The position numbers were made by a program, and so were the translations under genes. DNA of 64,000 bases, from contig NZ_VDGI01000019.1 of the NCBI RefSeq assembly GCF_006861825.1, positions 6,013 to 70,012 on the forward strand, written 5' to 3'. This DNA comes from Psychrobacillus vulpis (lineage in GTDB: Bacteria > Bacillota > Bacilli > Bacillales_A > Planococcaceae). The first letter of the stretch is position 1; every line of letters begins with the position of its first letter. Shown here piece after piece: positions 53,018 through 63,500 of the stretch. Under the pieces are notes generated by a model. The model saw only the letters and a program-made list of their open reading frames with translations, did not search any database and was not told the DNA's origin.

Positions 53018-53668
53018 ATGTATTATTCAAGCGCTCATCTACTGACATGCCCTCCTTTACGTGTCATCACCGTAACTGGGAATGGGAAAGTAGCTGCTCA
53101 ACCGAATTATGTTCAAATCCGATTAGAAGTAACAACTGTAGGAAAAGATTTAAGTGAAGCTCAACAAGAAAATGCAATCATCATGAATCGTGTTATTCAG
53201 TCTATATTAGCTCTAAATATTCCAAGAGAAGATATTCAAACTGCAGCGTACAATATTTTACCGACCTATGATTATATAGAAGGAAAACAAGTATTCCGAG
53301 GTTATGAGGTTACAAATGCTATTACTGTAAAAGAAAGAGATGTAAGTCAAGTGGGTACAGTTATTGACACCGCAGTAAAGAATGGTGCAAATCATGTTTC
53401 GGGCATTCAGTTTAGAGTGGAAGATGCAGATGCTTATTATCAACAAGCTCTCCGCTTAGCGCTTCAAAATGCACAAATGAAAGCAAAGACAATAGCCGAA
53501 ACAATGAAATTATCTTTGCACCCGCAGCCGATAGAAGTTGTAGAAGAAAGTAACGAGCCACCTGTACTATACAAATCTGTTGCAATGGCTGATCAGTCAC
53601 TAGCTACGCCAATCGAACAAGGACAAATCACTATTAGTGCAGATGTTCGAGTAAAATTTCAATATTAA
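53018..53668 (+). CDS. SIMPL (DUF541) domain protein
   Basis: This 216-aa protein matches the SIMPL/BP26 family: VITVTGNGKVAAQPNYVQI, PREDIQTAAYNILPTYDY, YEVTNAITVKERD and a C-terminal ITISADVRVKFQY strand. Many relatives are exported, but here no signal peptide is apparent at the N-terminus. Function is poorly known (oligomeric, channel-like rings in BP26). ATG 53018 follows GGAAGGCGG. It is followed by a terminator. Confidence 0.85.
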   Translation: MYYSSAHLLTCPPLRVITVTGNGKVAAQPNYVQIRLEVTTVGKDLSEAQQENAIIMNRVIQSILALNIPREDIQTAAYNILPTYDYIEGKQVFRGYEVTNAITVKERDVSQVGTVIDTAVKNGANHVSGIQFRVEDADAYYQQALRLALQNAQMKAKTIAETMKLSLHPQPIEVVEESNEPPVLYKSVAMADQSLATPIEQGQITISADVRVKFQY

Positions 53669-53674
53669 ATAGGA

Positions 53675-53712
53675 AGGTTCTAGTATCTATCGATAGATAT
53701 TAGAACTTTTTT
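53675..53712 (+). terminator. terminator of the SIMPL gene
   Basis: AGGTTCTAGTATCTA and TAGATATTAGAACTT pair around a TCGA loop and run into TTTTTT. Confidence 0.8.
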
Positions 53713-53797
53713 AATACTCAAAAAATATTAAAATACTTATTTCCATAATGTGTTAAAATAAGTGGGGTATATTAATGAATTTAAAGGGGTGGAATAT

Positions 53798-54514
53798 TTG
53801 TTACTTCAAACAAGCATTACAGGGGTTGGGGAGCCAATTGTATTTTTGCATACTGGATTACAAACAGGATTGACGGACTATACCTTTCAAAGAGAATATT
53901 TCACCAAATCCTACAAAGTAATCGCTCCAGATTTAAGAGGTCATGGACAATCTAAAACAAATGATATTCAAAATTTTTTTGAAGATTCGGCGTTAGATTT
54001 ATTGGAAACAATAGATCATTACCATCTAGAAACAATCCATCTCGTAGGTTGTTCCTTAGGAGCAATAGTAGCGATGAAGTTTGCTCAATTGTATCCGGAG
54101 CGGATAAATACGTTAACTATTTCTGGAATTACACCTGTAAAACCAGAAAACTGGTCCGTACTCCATTCGGAAGATGTAGAATTTCAAGGGAAACTGCTTG
54201 AGAACGAGGAATTCACAAGCTATTTTGATCAATTGCATGTATCCGATTGGAGACAGTTCATTTATTTGGGAAGAGATGAAGATTGGTATCCTTTTGAAGA
54301 TATGAAAACGCTAAATGAATGTAATTTTCCAGTTCTTTTCATCGTTGGGGAAGGAAATCAGCACGAAACTATCGGTGCATCGATATATCCTAAAGAAAAT
54401 AAAAATGTGCATATTGCCATTATTCCATTTGCTGCACATCTAGTGCATGAGGAACAGCCTGAAATATATACTCGTATACTAGAAGAGTTTTTGGAGCAAT
54501 CTAAAAAGAAGTAA
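53798..54514 (+). CDS. alpha/beta-fold hydrolase
   Basis: This 238-aa alpha/beta hydrolase has the HTGLQTG oxyanion loop (HGG position), DLRGHGQS, nucleophile elbow GCSLGA, and a late His in FAAHLVHEE. The substrate is unknown. TTG 53798, after AAAGGGGTGG, is the better start; an ATG at 53762 in frame would add twelve residues. It is monocistronic. Confidence 0.85.
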   Translation: MLLQTSITGVGEPIVFLHTGLQTGLTDYTFQREYFTKSYKVIAPDLRGHGQSKTNDIQNFFEDSALDLLETIDHYHLETIHLVGCSLGAIVAMKFAQLYPERINTLTISGITPVKPENWSVLHSEDVEFQGKLLENEEFTSYFDQLHVSDWRQFIYLGRDEDWYPFEDMKTLNECNFPVLFIVGEGNQHETIGASIYPKENKNVHIAIIPFAAHLVHEEQPEIYTRILEEFLEQSKKK

Positions 54515-54555
54515 CAGATATGTTGATTAAATTATTAATGAACAGAGCAACATGG

Positions 54556-54994
54556 ATTTGTCTCAAAAACTAAAGAAGTAGTAGGGGATGAACAATCCAC
54601 ACTCTATTTTTTTATATCTAGAAAATCGTTGAAAAAGGCAACACTCCTGCGGGAATAACGTTAGTCGAAGACCCCACAGCGAAGCGAGGAGGCTGAGGCG
54701 ACGCCCGCGGAAAGGGAGCCGATTCAACGATTTTCTTATTAATAGGACAATTAGACAATCCCTTCCGGCAAAGTCAGCAAAATGTTGTCTCAAAAACTAA
54801 GAGGGTACGAACAATCCACACTCTACTTTTTTATATCTAGAAAATCGTTGAAAAAGGAGACACTCCTGCGGGAACAGCGTTAGTCGAAGACCCCGCAGCG
54901 AAGCGAGGAGGCTGAGGCGACGCCCGCGGAAAGGGAGCCGATTCAACGATTTTCTTATTAATAGGACTATTGGATAACCCTTCCGGCAAAGTCA
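54556..54994. repeat. tandem pair of R1 repeat units
   Basis: Two R1 elements of exactly 117 bp (54620-54736 and 54839-54955) have ends AGAAAATCGTTGAA and TTCAACGATTTTCT. Each is embedded in a longer repeated unit that starts TGTCTCAAAAACTAA, has the ACTCTA-TTTTTT hairpin arm, and ends CCTTCCGGCAAAGTCA. Scraps (GGAAAGCGTACGCGTACAAT) follow at about 55040. The remaining gap to 55532 holds no gene that I can support. Confidence 0.8.
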
Positions 54995-55532
54995 AATCAG
55001 TTCCCTTTAGTTTAGGAGTAGGCTTGTTGCTTGCCTTGGAAAGCGTACGCGTACAATGGAAATCAACAGTATTGTTTAAAAGAGTCAGATTTTAAAAAAC
55101 GCCATTTTTTAAAATATGCTTAGTCTAGGGTTTTGAAAAATGTGATTTATGAAATTGATTTAGGTAATAACTTATTATTAATATAGTATTAAGGAATATT
55201 TATGAAATTTATATTGTTTATTGACACGGAGAAGAAATTCTTCGTGTTTTTTGTTTGCTACCGAAATTTCAATTCAAATGGTTATATGTACCTTGTGAGG
55301 GAATAGATAAAGGGGAGTGAAATTTGCTTTTACAGATGGATAAAATGGTAATTTTCAATAATAATGACGCCAAAAAATATGGTTGAAGAATGTGAATAGC
55401 CTTACATTTTACATCCTTCTAGCTTTTTGGTAATATGCGATAGGGTCATCCGTTGTCAGATGTCTTATAATGGTAATTTTTTGAATAATTTTGCAATCCA
55501 CTAAATAATACATATTTAAGAAGGTGTCTATA

Positions 55533-56744
55533 ATGAACGTGCTATGGGGAATAGGCGGTATAATCGTCGTATTAGGTATAGCTTTTATATTATCAAGTGC
55601 AAAAAAATCGATTAAATTGCGTACGATTTTAGCAGGATTAGCAATTCAGATTCTGTTTGCTTTTATTGTTTTAAAATGGGAAACGGGACGGGAAGTACTA
55701 GTTGCTTTTTCTAATGGAGTGCAAAATCTAATATCGTATTCGAGTGAGGGAATATCCTTCTTATTTGGACCTGCAGCGGATACTGAAAAGTTTGGGTTCG
55801 TCTTTGCATTTCAAGTGCTCACAGTAATCATTTTCTTTTCAGCATTAATTTCGGTTCTTTACTATTTAGGAATAATGCAATTTTTTATTAAGATTATTGG
55901 TGGAGGACTTTCGAAGCTTCTTGGGACAAGTAAGGCAGAGTCTGTTTCAGCTGCTGCAAATATTTTTGTTGGTCAAACAGAGGCACCGCTTGTTATTCGA
56001 CCGTTTCTAGAGAAAATGACAAAATCTGAACTTTTTGCCGTGATGACAGGGGGACTCGCTTCTGTTGCTGGTTCTGTTTTAGTAGGTTATGCATTATTAG
56101 GTGTTCCATTAGAATATTTGCTTGCAGCAAGCTTTATGGCTGCACCAGCAGGATTAATTTTAGCAAAAATAATAATTCCAGAAACAGAAGAGGTGAACAC
56201 AGAAAACTTCGCACTTGAAAAGGATGATGCATCTGCCAATGTAATTGATGCAGCAGCACGTGGCGCAAGTGATGGATTGAAGCTCGCTTTGAATGTTGGA
56301 GCAATGCTATTAGCGTTTATTGCAATTATCGCATTGCTTAATGGTATTCTTGGTGGAATCGGAAGTTTCTTTGGTTACGATGGATTATCATTAGAAGGCA
56401 TTTTAGGGGTAGTATTTTCTCCGTTGGCATTTGCAATAGGTGTCCCATGGTCAGAAGCAGTAACAGCTGGTTCCTTTATAGGGCAAAAACTAGTCGTAAA
56501 TGAATTCGTTGCTTATTCTTCTTTTGCACCAGTTATTCCAGATTTATCTCCTAAAACAGTCATTGTCGTTAGCTTTGCATTATGTGGATTTGCAAACTTA
56601 AGTTCATTGGCGATTTTGTTAGGTGGTTTAGGATCAATGGCACCAAGTCGTCGTCCTGATATTGCACGCCTAGGAGTTAGAGCAGTTATTGCAGGGATGC
56701 TAGCTTCCTTATTAAGTGCAGCAATTGCAGGAATGTTTATATAA
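55533..56744 (+). CDS. nupC: NupC-family concentrative nucleoside transporter
   Basis: This 403-aa cation-coupled nucleoside importer of the CNT family has the conserved blocks [63 protein letters not shown] and [13 protein letters not shown]. About ten membrane segments are evident. ATG 55533 follows AGAAGGTG; a GTG at 55524 overlaps that site. It is monocistronic with a terminator. It adds nucleoside uptake to the purine-salvage genes elsewhere in the window. Confidence 0.93.
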   Translation: MNVLWGIGGIIVVLGIAFILSSAKKSIKLRTILAGLAIQILFAFIVLKWETGREVLVAFSNGVQNLISYSSEGISFLFGPAADTEKFGFVFAFQVLTVIIFFSALISVLYYLGIMQFFIKIIGGGLSKLLGTSKAESVSAAANIFVGQTEAPLVIRPFLEKMTKSELFAVMTGGLASVAGSVLVGYALLGVPLEYLLAASFMAAPAGLILAKIIIPETEEVNTENFALEKDDASANVIDAAARGASDGLKLALNVGAMLLAFIAIIALLNGILGGIGSFFGYDGLSLEGILGVVFSPLAFAIGVPWSEAVTAGSFIGQKLVVNEFVAYSSFAPVIPDLSPKTVIVVSFALCGFANLSSLAILLGGLGSMAPSRRPDIARLGVRAVIAGMLASLLSAAIAGMFI

Positions 56745-56773
56745 AAAACATGAGAATAATAAGTAAGATGTGT

Positions 56774-56807
56774 CCGTTTGATGTGCTAACATCAAACGGT
56801 CTTTTTT
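56774..56807 (+). terminator. terminator of nupC
   Basis: CCGTTTGATGT and ACATCAAACGG form a perfect 11-bp stem with a GCTA loop, followed by TTTTTT. Confidence 0.9.
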
Positions 56808-57234
56808 AAAAGATAAGAAAGTATATAAAATTGATGTACTATGAACCCATTGTTTATAGTGCTTTTACTAGGATTAGTAAAGACTTGTAAGGGCGCTGAA
56901 AGAGTGTCATTCCAATAAATTAAATTATCTATCAAATAGCCGCTACGAGAATTTAGCGCTTTGGCATTCGCTTTTCGCGGCGTTGCCTCAGCCTCCTCGC
57001 TTCGCTGTGGGGTCTTCGACTAACGCTATTCCCGCAGGTGTCTCATACCGCCGCGATAAATTCTCCTATATCAAAAAAGGATACAGTAAATAGTTCCTAT
57101 AAAAGTACTAATGTTTCAAGTTTTTCACCTCCCTCGTTTTTGTTCATATGTTTTATGGCATTAATAGTTGAAAAAATAATCAGCATCTCTAAAATTGAGA
57201 AGCGAAGAGCGTCCGAAATTGTATCTTCGGGCGC
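56774..57234. repeat. R4 interspersed repeat interrupted by R3/R2
   Basis: It shares its start (terminator hairpin plus AAAGATAAGAAAGTATATAA) and its end (CCGAAATTGTATCTTCGGGC) with 42298-42540. A 238-bp R3 element (56891-57128; GGGCGCTGAAA...AGTTTTTCA) containing R2 (56947-57065; GAGAATTTAGCGC...GATAAATTCTC) lies inside it. Without the insert the two R4 copies are of similar length (about 223 and 243 bp). Confidence 0.65.
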
Positions 57235-57235
57235 C

Positions 57236-57345
57236 ACTCTCTAGGTGGATAGTATCTATTCTTTCATTAACCTAAAGCAAAAGCCACCTGACTCCAACCG
57301 TTCAAGCTGGCGACGGGTAAACGACAGCCATAGGATTACCGAAAA
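57236..57345 (+). ncRNA. structured leader of the GGDEF-EAL gene, possible c-di-GMP riboswitch
   Basis: TAGGT-GGATAG / CTATTC-ACCTA forms a first hairpin. GCAAAAGCCAC then resembles the GCAAAGCCAC core of c-di-GMP-I (GEMM) aptamers, and GACAGCCATAGGATTACCG resembles their 3' end. A strong terminator follows and the gene downstream makes or degrades c-di-GMP. The 5' half (GGCAAACC) of the consensus is not convincingly present, so the identity is uncertain. Confidence 0.4.
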
Positions 57346-57347
57346 AG

Positions 57348-57384
57348 AGGGACGGGAAGTGGCTTACCACTTCCCGTCCCTTTT
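57348..57384 (+). terminator. strong terminator ahead of the GGDEF-EAL gene
   Basis: AGGGACGGGAAGTGG and CCACTTCCCGTCCCT are exactly complementary over 15 bp, with a CTTA loop, then TTT. It lies 233 bases before the start codon and directly after the structured leader, as in a riboswitch expression platform. Confidence 0.88.
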
Positions 57385-57616
57385 AAAAATTATCCGGTAA
57401 TAAGATGGCCGACATGCTGTCCAAAGCACGCTAGAAACGATGAAGAGAAGATGCACTGGGCCTTGCACATTTCTTATAAGGATTTTTATTTTGAATTAGG
57501 AAAAAATTTATAATCGATACCCCTAAGGTGTTAATATTAAATAATAACTGAAATTAAATGTAAAACACAATGATAGATGAAAACTTATTTAAAAATAGAA
57601 ATGGAGAGCGGACGTT

Positions 57617-60379
57617 ATGGTAAAAGAACAAACGAGATACTCTCGTCTTGCAAATATTACAAAGTTAATAAATACGAAGCTCGAATTACGAGAAGTGTTG
57701 GAACAAGTAATTACAGCTATTTCCGAAGAAATCGTTCAATGCGACTCTGTTGGTATTTATTTGCCTCAGGAAGATGGGAAGTTCAGGGGGTATGTTGGAA
57801 AACCGGAAGTCATAAATGGAATGACGATAGATATGCACGTCATCGATACTGAATATGATTTACTCGCAAAAGAAGTGATTGAGACACAACAAACAATCTA
57901 CATTCCCAATACAGCAGAGGATAGTCGTCCTGACCCTAGAGCAGTTGCAGGGTTTAAGATTAAATCATTGTTAGCTTCTCCTATTTCTTACGAGAATGAA
58001 TTGTTCGGACTTGTTTTTTTATTTGATTATGGGATTCCTATGAATTTAACAGAGGAAGAAATACAGACTGTAGAAGCTTATGTGAATATGGCTGGTGTTG
58101 CTATTCGGAATGCAACAAATCTAACGAGGAAAGAGAATCTCATAGCAGAAAAGCAATTGTTATTGGATCTTACACGTGAATTATCAATGTGTGAGTCGAT
58201 GCAAGAAGTTCTAGATAGATGTTTTTACTATGTAGGAAAAGTGTTGAAAAACTACAATATTGGGGTGCACTTACTAGACCCTTTGGCAGAGAAAAGAATA
58301 AAACCAGCAAGTTTAAGTAGAGATAGTGATTGGACAGAAGAGGACTGGATGAGGACTCACAATAAAGTTCATATTGATCAAACGAATGATGCTGTGTTTA
58401 AAGAGGTTCTTCGGACAAAAGAACCACTTCTTATTCCAAATGTTTTTATAGATGAAAGACCAAATCACGATGTTTGTCTAAATTTTGGTATAAAAGGTAT
58501 GTTTATGCTACCATTAGTGGCGATGGGAGAGGTATTAGGTGCTTTAGCAGTTGTTGAACTCGAGGAAAAAGTCCTATTTTTTCCGGAGTCGGATATACAG
58601 CTAGCACAATCCATTGCAGATGCTGCTGCCTCTACGCTATCAAACTTATTATATATGGAAAAGCAAGAGGTGATTATTGAAGAGAGAACTTCAGAAATTA
58701 GAGTAAAAAATAATGAGCTTGAAAGAGTTGTTTCAGAGCTAGAGAATTTAAGTCGCGAAAAGGAATTAATCTTAAACTCAGCAGGAGAAGGAATCTTTGG
58801 CTTAGATCTCGAAGGGAAAATAACTTTTTGTAATCCAGCTAGCGAATCTATGTTGGGCTATGAAACAGGTGAACTTATAGGTAAGTCCTGCGATATTATT
58901 TTTAATAGAAATAATACACAAAGTCATCCATCACTCCATTCCGTCAGAAATCAAAAATTTTATAAAAAGGACAATTCCAGTTTCTTTGTGGAATATGTTA
59001 TCTCCTCCATAAAAGAAGGAGACGTCATTCTTGGCGAAGTGGTTACATTTAAGGACATAACAGAACGGAAACAACTGGAGGAAGAAATTAAATATCTAGC
59101 TTACTTCGATAGTTTAACAGATTTACCTAATAGAGTTTTGTTAAATGACACATTAAATCAAAGATTAGCAGAAGCGCAAGAGAAAGAGCAAAAAATTGCA
59201 GTGCTTTACTTAGATTTAGATCGTTTCAAATTGATCAACGATAGTTTAGGTCATAGTTATGGGGATCTTTTGCTACGGGAGGTTGCAGATCGATTAAGAA
59301 CTAGTATTCCAAAAGATGCTATCGTATCTCGGCAAGGTGGAGACGAATTCACAATCATTCTATCAAATTTTAAAAGTAAAAAAGATGTTTTAAAGGTTGT
59401 TGAACGAGTGACTGATTCTTTTTCCAAGCCTTTTAATTTAAAAGGAAATGAAGTGTATATTAAAACGAGTATCGGTATTAGTCTCTTTCCAGAAGACGGT
59501 GACTCTTCTGAAGTTTTAATAAAGAATGCAGATGCAGCAATGTACAAGTCAAAAGAGAAATCAGGTACCTATTACCACTTCTTTAAAAGTGAAATGAATA
59601 ATAGAACGCTTGCAAGTATTAAACTAGAAAATGCTTTATATAAAGCGTTAGATCAAAATGAGCTAGATTTATATTATCAACCCCAAATTGACAGTAGGAC
59701 GAATACTATTATTGGAGCAGAGGCTTTACTAAGATGGAATCATCCTACAGAAGGTATGATATCACCTGCTGAATTTATTCCGATTGCGGAAGAAACGGGG
59801 TTAATTGTTCCGATTGGAAGATGGGTACTTTTTACTGCATGTAAACAATTGAAGGAATGGCAGGGGCAGGGACATTCGTCCATGAGTGTGTCTGTGAATT
59901 TATCAGGATGTCAGTTTGAAGAGGACAATTTAGTTTCTATAGTAAAAGAAATTTTAGAGACATTAGATCTCGCACCTGAATTTTTACATTTAGAACTTAC
60001 CGAAAATCAAATTATTAAAAACACTGAGAATACGATCAAAAAAATGAAACAATTAAAAAGTCTAGGAGTAAATATAGCGATAGATGATTTCGGTACTGGT
60101 TATTCATCATTAGGTTATTTAAAAAACTTTCCGATTGATGCATTAAAAATCGATAAATCGTTTATTCAAGACTTAGTAAAAGATGATGATAATAATGCTG
60201 CAATTACAAATACAATTATTACTTTAGCTCAAAATTTGAATCTAAATGTTATTGCTGAAGGTGTCGAGACAAAAGAGCAATTAGACTTTCTACTATCTAA
60301 AAACTGTTATATCATGCAAGGATTTTACTTTAGTAAGCCACTAAACGCTGAGGGAATAACAAAAAAATATTTAAGTTAA
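57617..60379 (+). CDS. GAF-GAF-PAS-GGDEF-EAL c-di-GMP enzyme
   Basis: This 920-aa cytoplasmic protein combines two GAF sensor domains (about 20-165 and 190-345), a coiled linker, a PAS domain (about 375-480), GGDEF (about 490-650; intact GGDEF at 574-578) and EAL (about 660-910; EALLRW at 702-707, DDFGTG near 822). Both catalytic signatures look intact, so it may synthesise and hydrolyse c-di-GMP, with the sensors choosing between them; in many such proteins only one activity dominates. No membrane segment is seen. ATG 57617 follows GGAGAG. The structured leader and terminator upstream suggest control of transcription elongation. Confidence 0.92.
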   Translation: MVKEQTRYSRLANITKLINTKLELREVLEQVITAISEEIVQCDSVGIYLPQEDGKFRGYVGKPEVINGMTIDMHVIDTEYDLLAKEVIETQQTIYIPNTAEDSRPDPRAVAGFKIKSLLASPISYENELFGLVFLFDYGIPMNLTEEEIQTVEAYVNMAGVAIRNATNLTRKENLIAEKQLLLDLTRELSMCESMQEVLDRCFYYVGKVLKNYNIGVHLLDPLAEKRIKPASLSRDSDWTEEDWMRTHNKVHIDQTNDAVFKEVLRTKEPLLIPNVFIDERPNHDVCLNFGIKGMFMLPLVAMGEVLGALAVVELEEKVLFFPESDIQLAQSIADAAASTLSNLLYMEKQEVIIEERTSEIRVKNNELERVVSELENLSREKELILNSAGEGIFGLDLEGKITFCNPASESMLGYETGELIGKSCDIIFNRNNTQSHPSLHSVRNQKFYKKDNSSFFVEYVISSIKEGDVILGEVVTFKDITERKQLEEEIKYLAYFDSLTDLPNRVLLNDTLNQRLAEAQEKEQKIAVLYLDLDRFKLINDSLGHSYGDLLLREVADRLRTSIPKDAIVSRQGGDEFTIILSNFKSKKDVLKVVERVTDSFSKPFNLKGNEVYIKTSIGISLFPEDGDSSEVLIKNADAAMYKSKEKSGTYYHFFKSEMNNRTLASIKLENALYKALDQNELDLYYQPQIDSRTNTIIGAEALLRWNHPTEGMISPAEFIPIAEETGLIVPIGRWVLFTACKQLKEWQGQGHSSMSVSVNLSGCQFEEDNLVSIVKEILETLDLAPEFLHLELTENQIIKNTENTIKKMKQLKSLGVNIAIDDFGTGYSSLGYLKNFPIDALKIDKSFIQDLVKDDDNNAAITNTIITLAQNLNLNVIAEGVETKEQLDFLLSKNCYIMQGFYFSKPLNAEGITKKYLS

Positions 60380-60403
60380 TATTAAAAATTCGGGGGGATT
60401 TTT

Positions 60404-62041
60404 ATGAAAGCTGTACGTTCAGTATTAGAATATTTACAAGGTATTGGAGTAAAGCATATTTTTGGTATTCCAGCAGGTTCCGTAAATGCATTTTTCAATG
60501 AACTTTATGATATGCCTGAAATAACTCCAATAGTCACAAAGCATGAAGGGGCAGCTTCCTATATTGCAGCTTCTTATGCGAAGTATACGAAACAAATGAG
60601 TGTATGTATAGGAAGTAGTGGGCCGGGTGGAACCAATTTAGTAACAGGTGCAGCAAATGCAATGAGAGAGCATTTACCTGTTTTATTTATAACGGGTGCA
60701 GTACCTGTTAATACGATGGGGCTAAATGCTTCTCAAGAATTGGATGCTGACCCGATTTTTAAGTCAGTTACAAAGTATAGTGTAACTGTGACAGATTCAA
60801 AGGATTTACTGAATGAAGTTGTAAAAGCAACTGAAATAGCGATTTCTGGAGTGCCAGGGCCTGTTCATATTGCCATGCCAATCGATGTGCAACATGGTGA
60901 AGGTGGAAATACTGAAATACCAATATTACATAAGAAACAAGATCTAACTCCTGACCTTGAAACGATACAAAAAGTAGCTAAAGAACTAACGCAAAGAGAG
61001 AGCGGTTATATTTTTGTAGGGCAGGGAATAAGAAATTCTACTGAGCAAATAATAGAATTAGCAGAAATGTTAGATTGGCCGATTATCACAACACCTCAAG
61101 CAAAAGGGCTTATCCGAGATGATCACCCTCTTCTAGCTGGAGTTTTTGGTTTTGCTGGACATGACTATGCATCGACATTAATAAATGAAGGTGATGTTCA
61201 ATCATTATTAATAATCGGTACAAGCCTAGGGGAAACAGCCACAAACAATTATAATGCAAACCTTACAAAAAATCGCTTCACTGTACAAATGGACTTTGAT
61301 TCAACTGTATTCAACCGGAAGTATGAGATTGATATTCCTGTTTTAGGTGAAATAAATGTAAGCTTGTTGTATTTAATAGAAGAATTAAAAGCTTTAGGAT
61401 TAACGAGAGAGAGTACAAAGCGACTTGAAAAGAATAATGAGATAAAAAATATCGAGGAATACAATACGAGAAATGTACTCTTAAAGTTACAGGAATATTT
61501 ACCTTCTTCGACTAGATACTCCATTGATATAGGGGAGTTTATGGCATACGTTATTCATCATATGAAGGTTTTAGATACTGATACGTTTGACATTAATGTA
61601 CATTTTGGTGCTATGGGAGGCGGTATTGGAGCGGCTATAGGATCGAAACTTGCTGAACCAGAGCGACCTTCCGTAGCTATTACAGGTGACGGATGCTTCT
61701 TCATGCATGGAATGGAAATATTAACAGCAAAAGAATTTAACATACCTGTTTTATTTGTAATAATGAATAATGCTCGCCTTGGAATGGTCTATCACGGTCA
61801 TTCATTACAATACAAACGCAGCCATCCATCTTTTGAGCAGGAACCAACCAATATTGCTGCAATGGCTGCCGCTATGGACATACCAAGTTTCAGAATTGAT
61901 AGCATGGAAGATTTAAATCAAGATGTCATAAATAATTTAACTCAGTTAAATGGACCAGCTATTTTAGAAGTAGCTTTAGTTGATAACAATGTCCCACCTA
62001 TGGGCGATCGTGTTAAATTTTTGTCGTCTTTTGGGAAATAA
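60404..62041 (+). CDS. thiamine-pyrophosphate enzyme, acetolactate-synthase/pyruvate-oxidase family
   Basis: This 545-aa TPP enzyme acts on 2-oxo acids. The catalytic Glu48 lies in KHEGAA. The SSGPGGTNLVTG loop is present, and the TPP-Mg motif begins GDGCFFMHGMEI near residue 428 and ends with NNARLGM. It is family-level IlvB/PoxB-like; acetolactate synthase, pyruvate oxidase and glyoxylate carboligase-like activities cannot be told apart, and no small IlvN-type subunit gene is adjacent. ATG 60404 follows GGGGGG, 24 bases after the GGDEF-EAL stop, so the two may be cotranscribed. Confidence 0.85.
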   Translation: MKAVRSVLEYLQGIGVKHIFGIPAGSVNAFFNELYDMPEITPIVTKHEGAASYIAASYAKYTKQMSVCIGSSGPGGTNLVTGAANAMREHLPVLFITGAVPVNTMGLNASQELDADPIFKSVTKYSVTVTDSKDLLNEVVKATEIAISGVPGPVHIAMPIDVQHGEGGNTEIPILHKKQDLTPDLETIQKVAKELTQRESGYIFVGQGIRNSTEQIIELAEMLDWPIITTPQAKGLIRDDHPLLAGVFGFAGHDYASTLINEGDVQSLLIIGTSLGETATNNYNANLTKNRFTVQMDFDSTVFNRKYEIDIPVLGEINVSLLYLIEELKALGLTRESTKRLEKNNEIKNIEEYNTRNVLLKLQEYLPSSTRYSIDIGEFMAYVIHHMKVLDTDTFDINVHFGAMGGGIGAAIGSKLAEPERPSVAITGDGCFFMHGMEILTAKEFNIPVLFVIMNNARLGMVYHGHSLQYKRSHPSFEQEPTNIAAMAAAMDIPSFRIDSMEDLNQDVINNLTQLNGPAILEVALVDNNVPPMGDRVKFLSSFGK

Positions 62042-62093
62042 ACCTATTTAAGAAAGGTTGTCTCTATTTTAGAGACAGCCTCAAATCGAAGAC

Positions 62094-62145
62094 AAAGGCA
62101 GATGGAATGAACTCATAACTCATTCCATCTGCCTTTAAAATTTTT
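62094..62145 (+). terminator. terminator of the TPP-enzyme gene
   Basis: AAAGGCAGATGGAATGA and TCATTCCATCTGCCTTT form a 17-bp stem, followed by AAAATTTTT. A second small hairpin (TGTCTCT/AGAGACA) lies just upstream. Confidence 0.85.
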
Positions 62146-62198
62146 CTTAATTTTGATCAATAAACTCTATCATTAACACGAGAAGTTGAAATCAATCA

Positions 62199-62525
62199 GA
62201 AAATCTTTGAAAAAGGTGACACTCCAGCGGGAATAACGTTAATCGAAGACCCTATAGCGAAGCGGCTGAGGTAACACCTGCGGAAAGGGAGGACACTGAA
62301 AAAGGTCATTCTATTAAATTTTCTATCAAATAGTCGCTAAAAGAATTTAGCGCTTTGGCATTCGCTTTCCGCGGGCGAGCGACGAGCCTCCTCCTCCGCT
62401 ACGCTTCGTGCGGGGTCTCGCCTGTCTCGCTTTCCCGCAGGAGTCTCATGCGTCGCGCTAAATTCTCTTAAATGAAATAAAACAAATAGTTCCTACAATA
62501 ATATTAATTCGAGTTTTTCAGTTCC
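62199..62525. repeat. truncated R1 with inserted R3/R2
   Basis: The 5' half of R1 (62199 on, AGAAAATCTTTGAAAAAGG) reaches GGAAAGGGAG at 62282-62291. R3 then begins (GACACTGAAAAAGG), contains R2 (62342-62467; AGAATTTAGCGC...GCGCTAAATTCT), and ends TTTTTCAGTTCCC. The 3' half of R1 is absent. R3 here is in the opposite orientation to that at 37291. Confidence 0.7.
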
Positions 62526-62598
62526 CGATGGTATTGTCTAAAATTAAAAAGTAGAGTAGGAACTTCAGAACTATTCCACACTTTACTTTTTCATTTCT

Positions 62599-62883
62599 AG
62601 AAAATCGTTGAAAAAGGTGACACTCCTGTGGGAATAGCGTTAGCAGAAGACCCCGCAGCGAAGCGAGGAGTCTGAAGCAACGCCCGCGGAAAGGGAGGCC
62701 ACTGAAAAAGTCACTTTTTTTCAAAAAATAAAAACGAAATCCCATAATTCCTTCACTTTTTAGGGTGTTTATGGGGACGTCATGCCAATTTTGATACAAA
62801 TATACTTCTCAAGTGGTGACTTTATTTTCTGAATTTTGGTTTTTCAGTGGCCTCCGGAAAGGGAGCCGTTTCAACGATTTTCT
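62599..62883. repeat. R1 repeat with 158-bp insert, copy 1
   Basis: R1 ends AGAAAATCGTTGAA (62599) and TTCAACGATTTTCT (62870). GGAAAGGGAG at 62688-62697 and 62856-62865 brackets a 158-bp insert that starts GCCACTGAAAAA and ends TTTTTCAGTGGCCTCC. Confidence 0.85.
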
Positions 62884-63111
62884 TATTAATTGGACTAAAT
62901 GAACAACCCCATCTGGCAAAGTCGAATGTCAGTGCCTTCAGCAGAGCGAGGAAGCTGCTCGACTCTCGCCCGCGGAAAGCTTCGGAAAACCTTATCTATC
63001 CTATTAAAAATAAAAAGACTATAGATAACTCGCTTTATGAGTTTGTCTACAGTCTGATGACTTTTCTAAAAAGCTAAAAAGTAGAGGGGATTTTTTACTC
63101 TACTTTTTTCT

Positions 63112-63396
63112 AGAAAATCGTTGAAAAAGGTGACACTCCTGCGGGAATAGCGTTAGCAGAAGACCCCGAAGCGAAGTGAGGAGGCTGAAGCAACGCCCGC
63201 GGAAAGGGAGGCCACTGAAAAAGTCACTTTTTTTCAAAAAATAAAAACGAAATCCCATAATTCCTTCACTTTTTAGGGTGTTTATGGGGACGTCATGCCA
63301 ATTTTGATACAAATATACTTCTCAAGTGGTGACTTTATTTTCTGAATTTTGGTTTTTCAGTGGCCTCCGGAAAGGGAGCCGTTTCAACGATTTTCT
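63112..63396. repeat. R1 repeat with 158-bp insert, copy 2
   Basis: It has the same 285-bp structure as 62599-62883. The 158-bp insert (63211-63368) is identical to copy 1, while the R1 flanks differ at a few bases. Both are in direct orientation, about 510 bp apart. R1/R2-like scraps (CTCGCCCGCGGAAAGC) lie between them at 62.96 kb. Confidence 0.85.
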
Positions 63397-63453
63397 TGCT
63401 TATTGGACAGCGTCTTTTCTTCTATTAATGATGAAGGGGTTAGTTGGAAAAAC

Positions 63454-63493
63454 AGTCGTACTCATCTAATTAGTTGAATGACTAAGTACGACT
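63454..63493 (-). terminator. terminator of the leftward gene at the window end
   Basis: AGTCGTACT and AGTACGACT pair and are followed on the minus strand by GTTTTTCC, just after the stop of the gene at 63501. Confidence 0.75.
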
Positions 63494-63500
63494 TTAGTTT

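Noticed and set aside
54563-54793. Open reading frames within the repeats at 54.6, 57.0, 62.5-62.8, 62.85-63.08 and 63.1-63.3 kb
   Set aside because: They fall on R1-R3 repeat sequence, lack ribosome binding sites, and recur only because the repeats recur.
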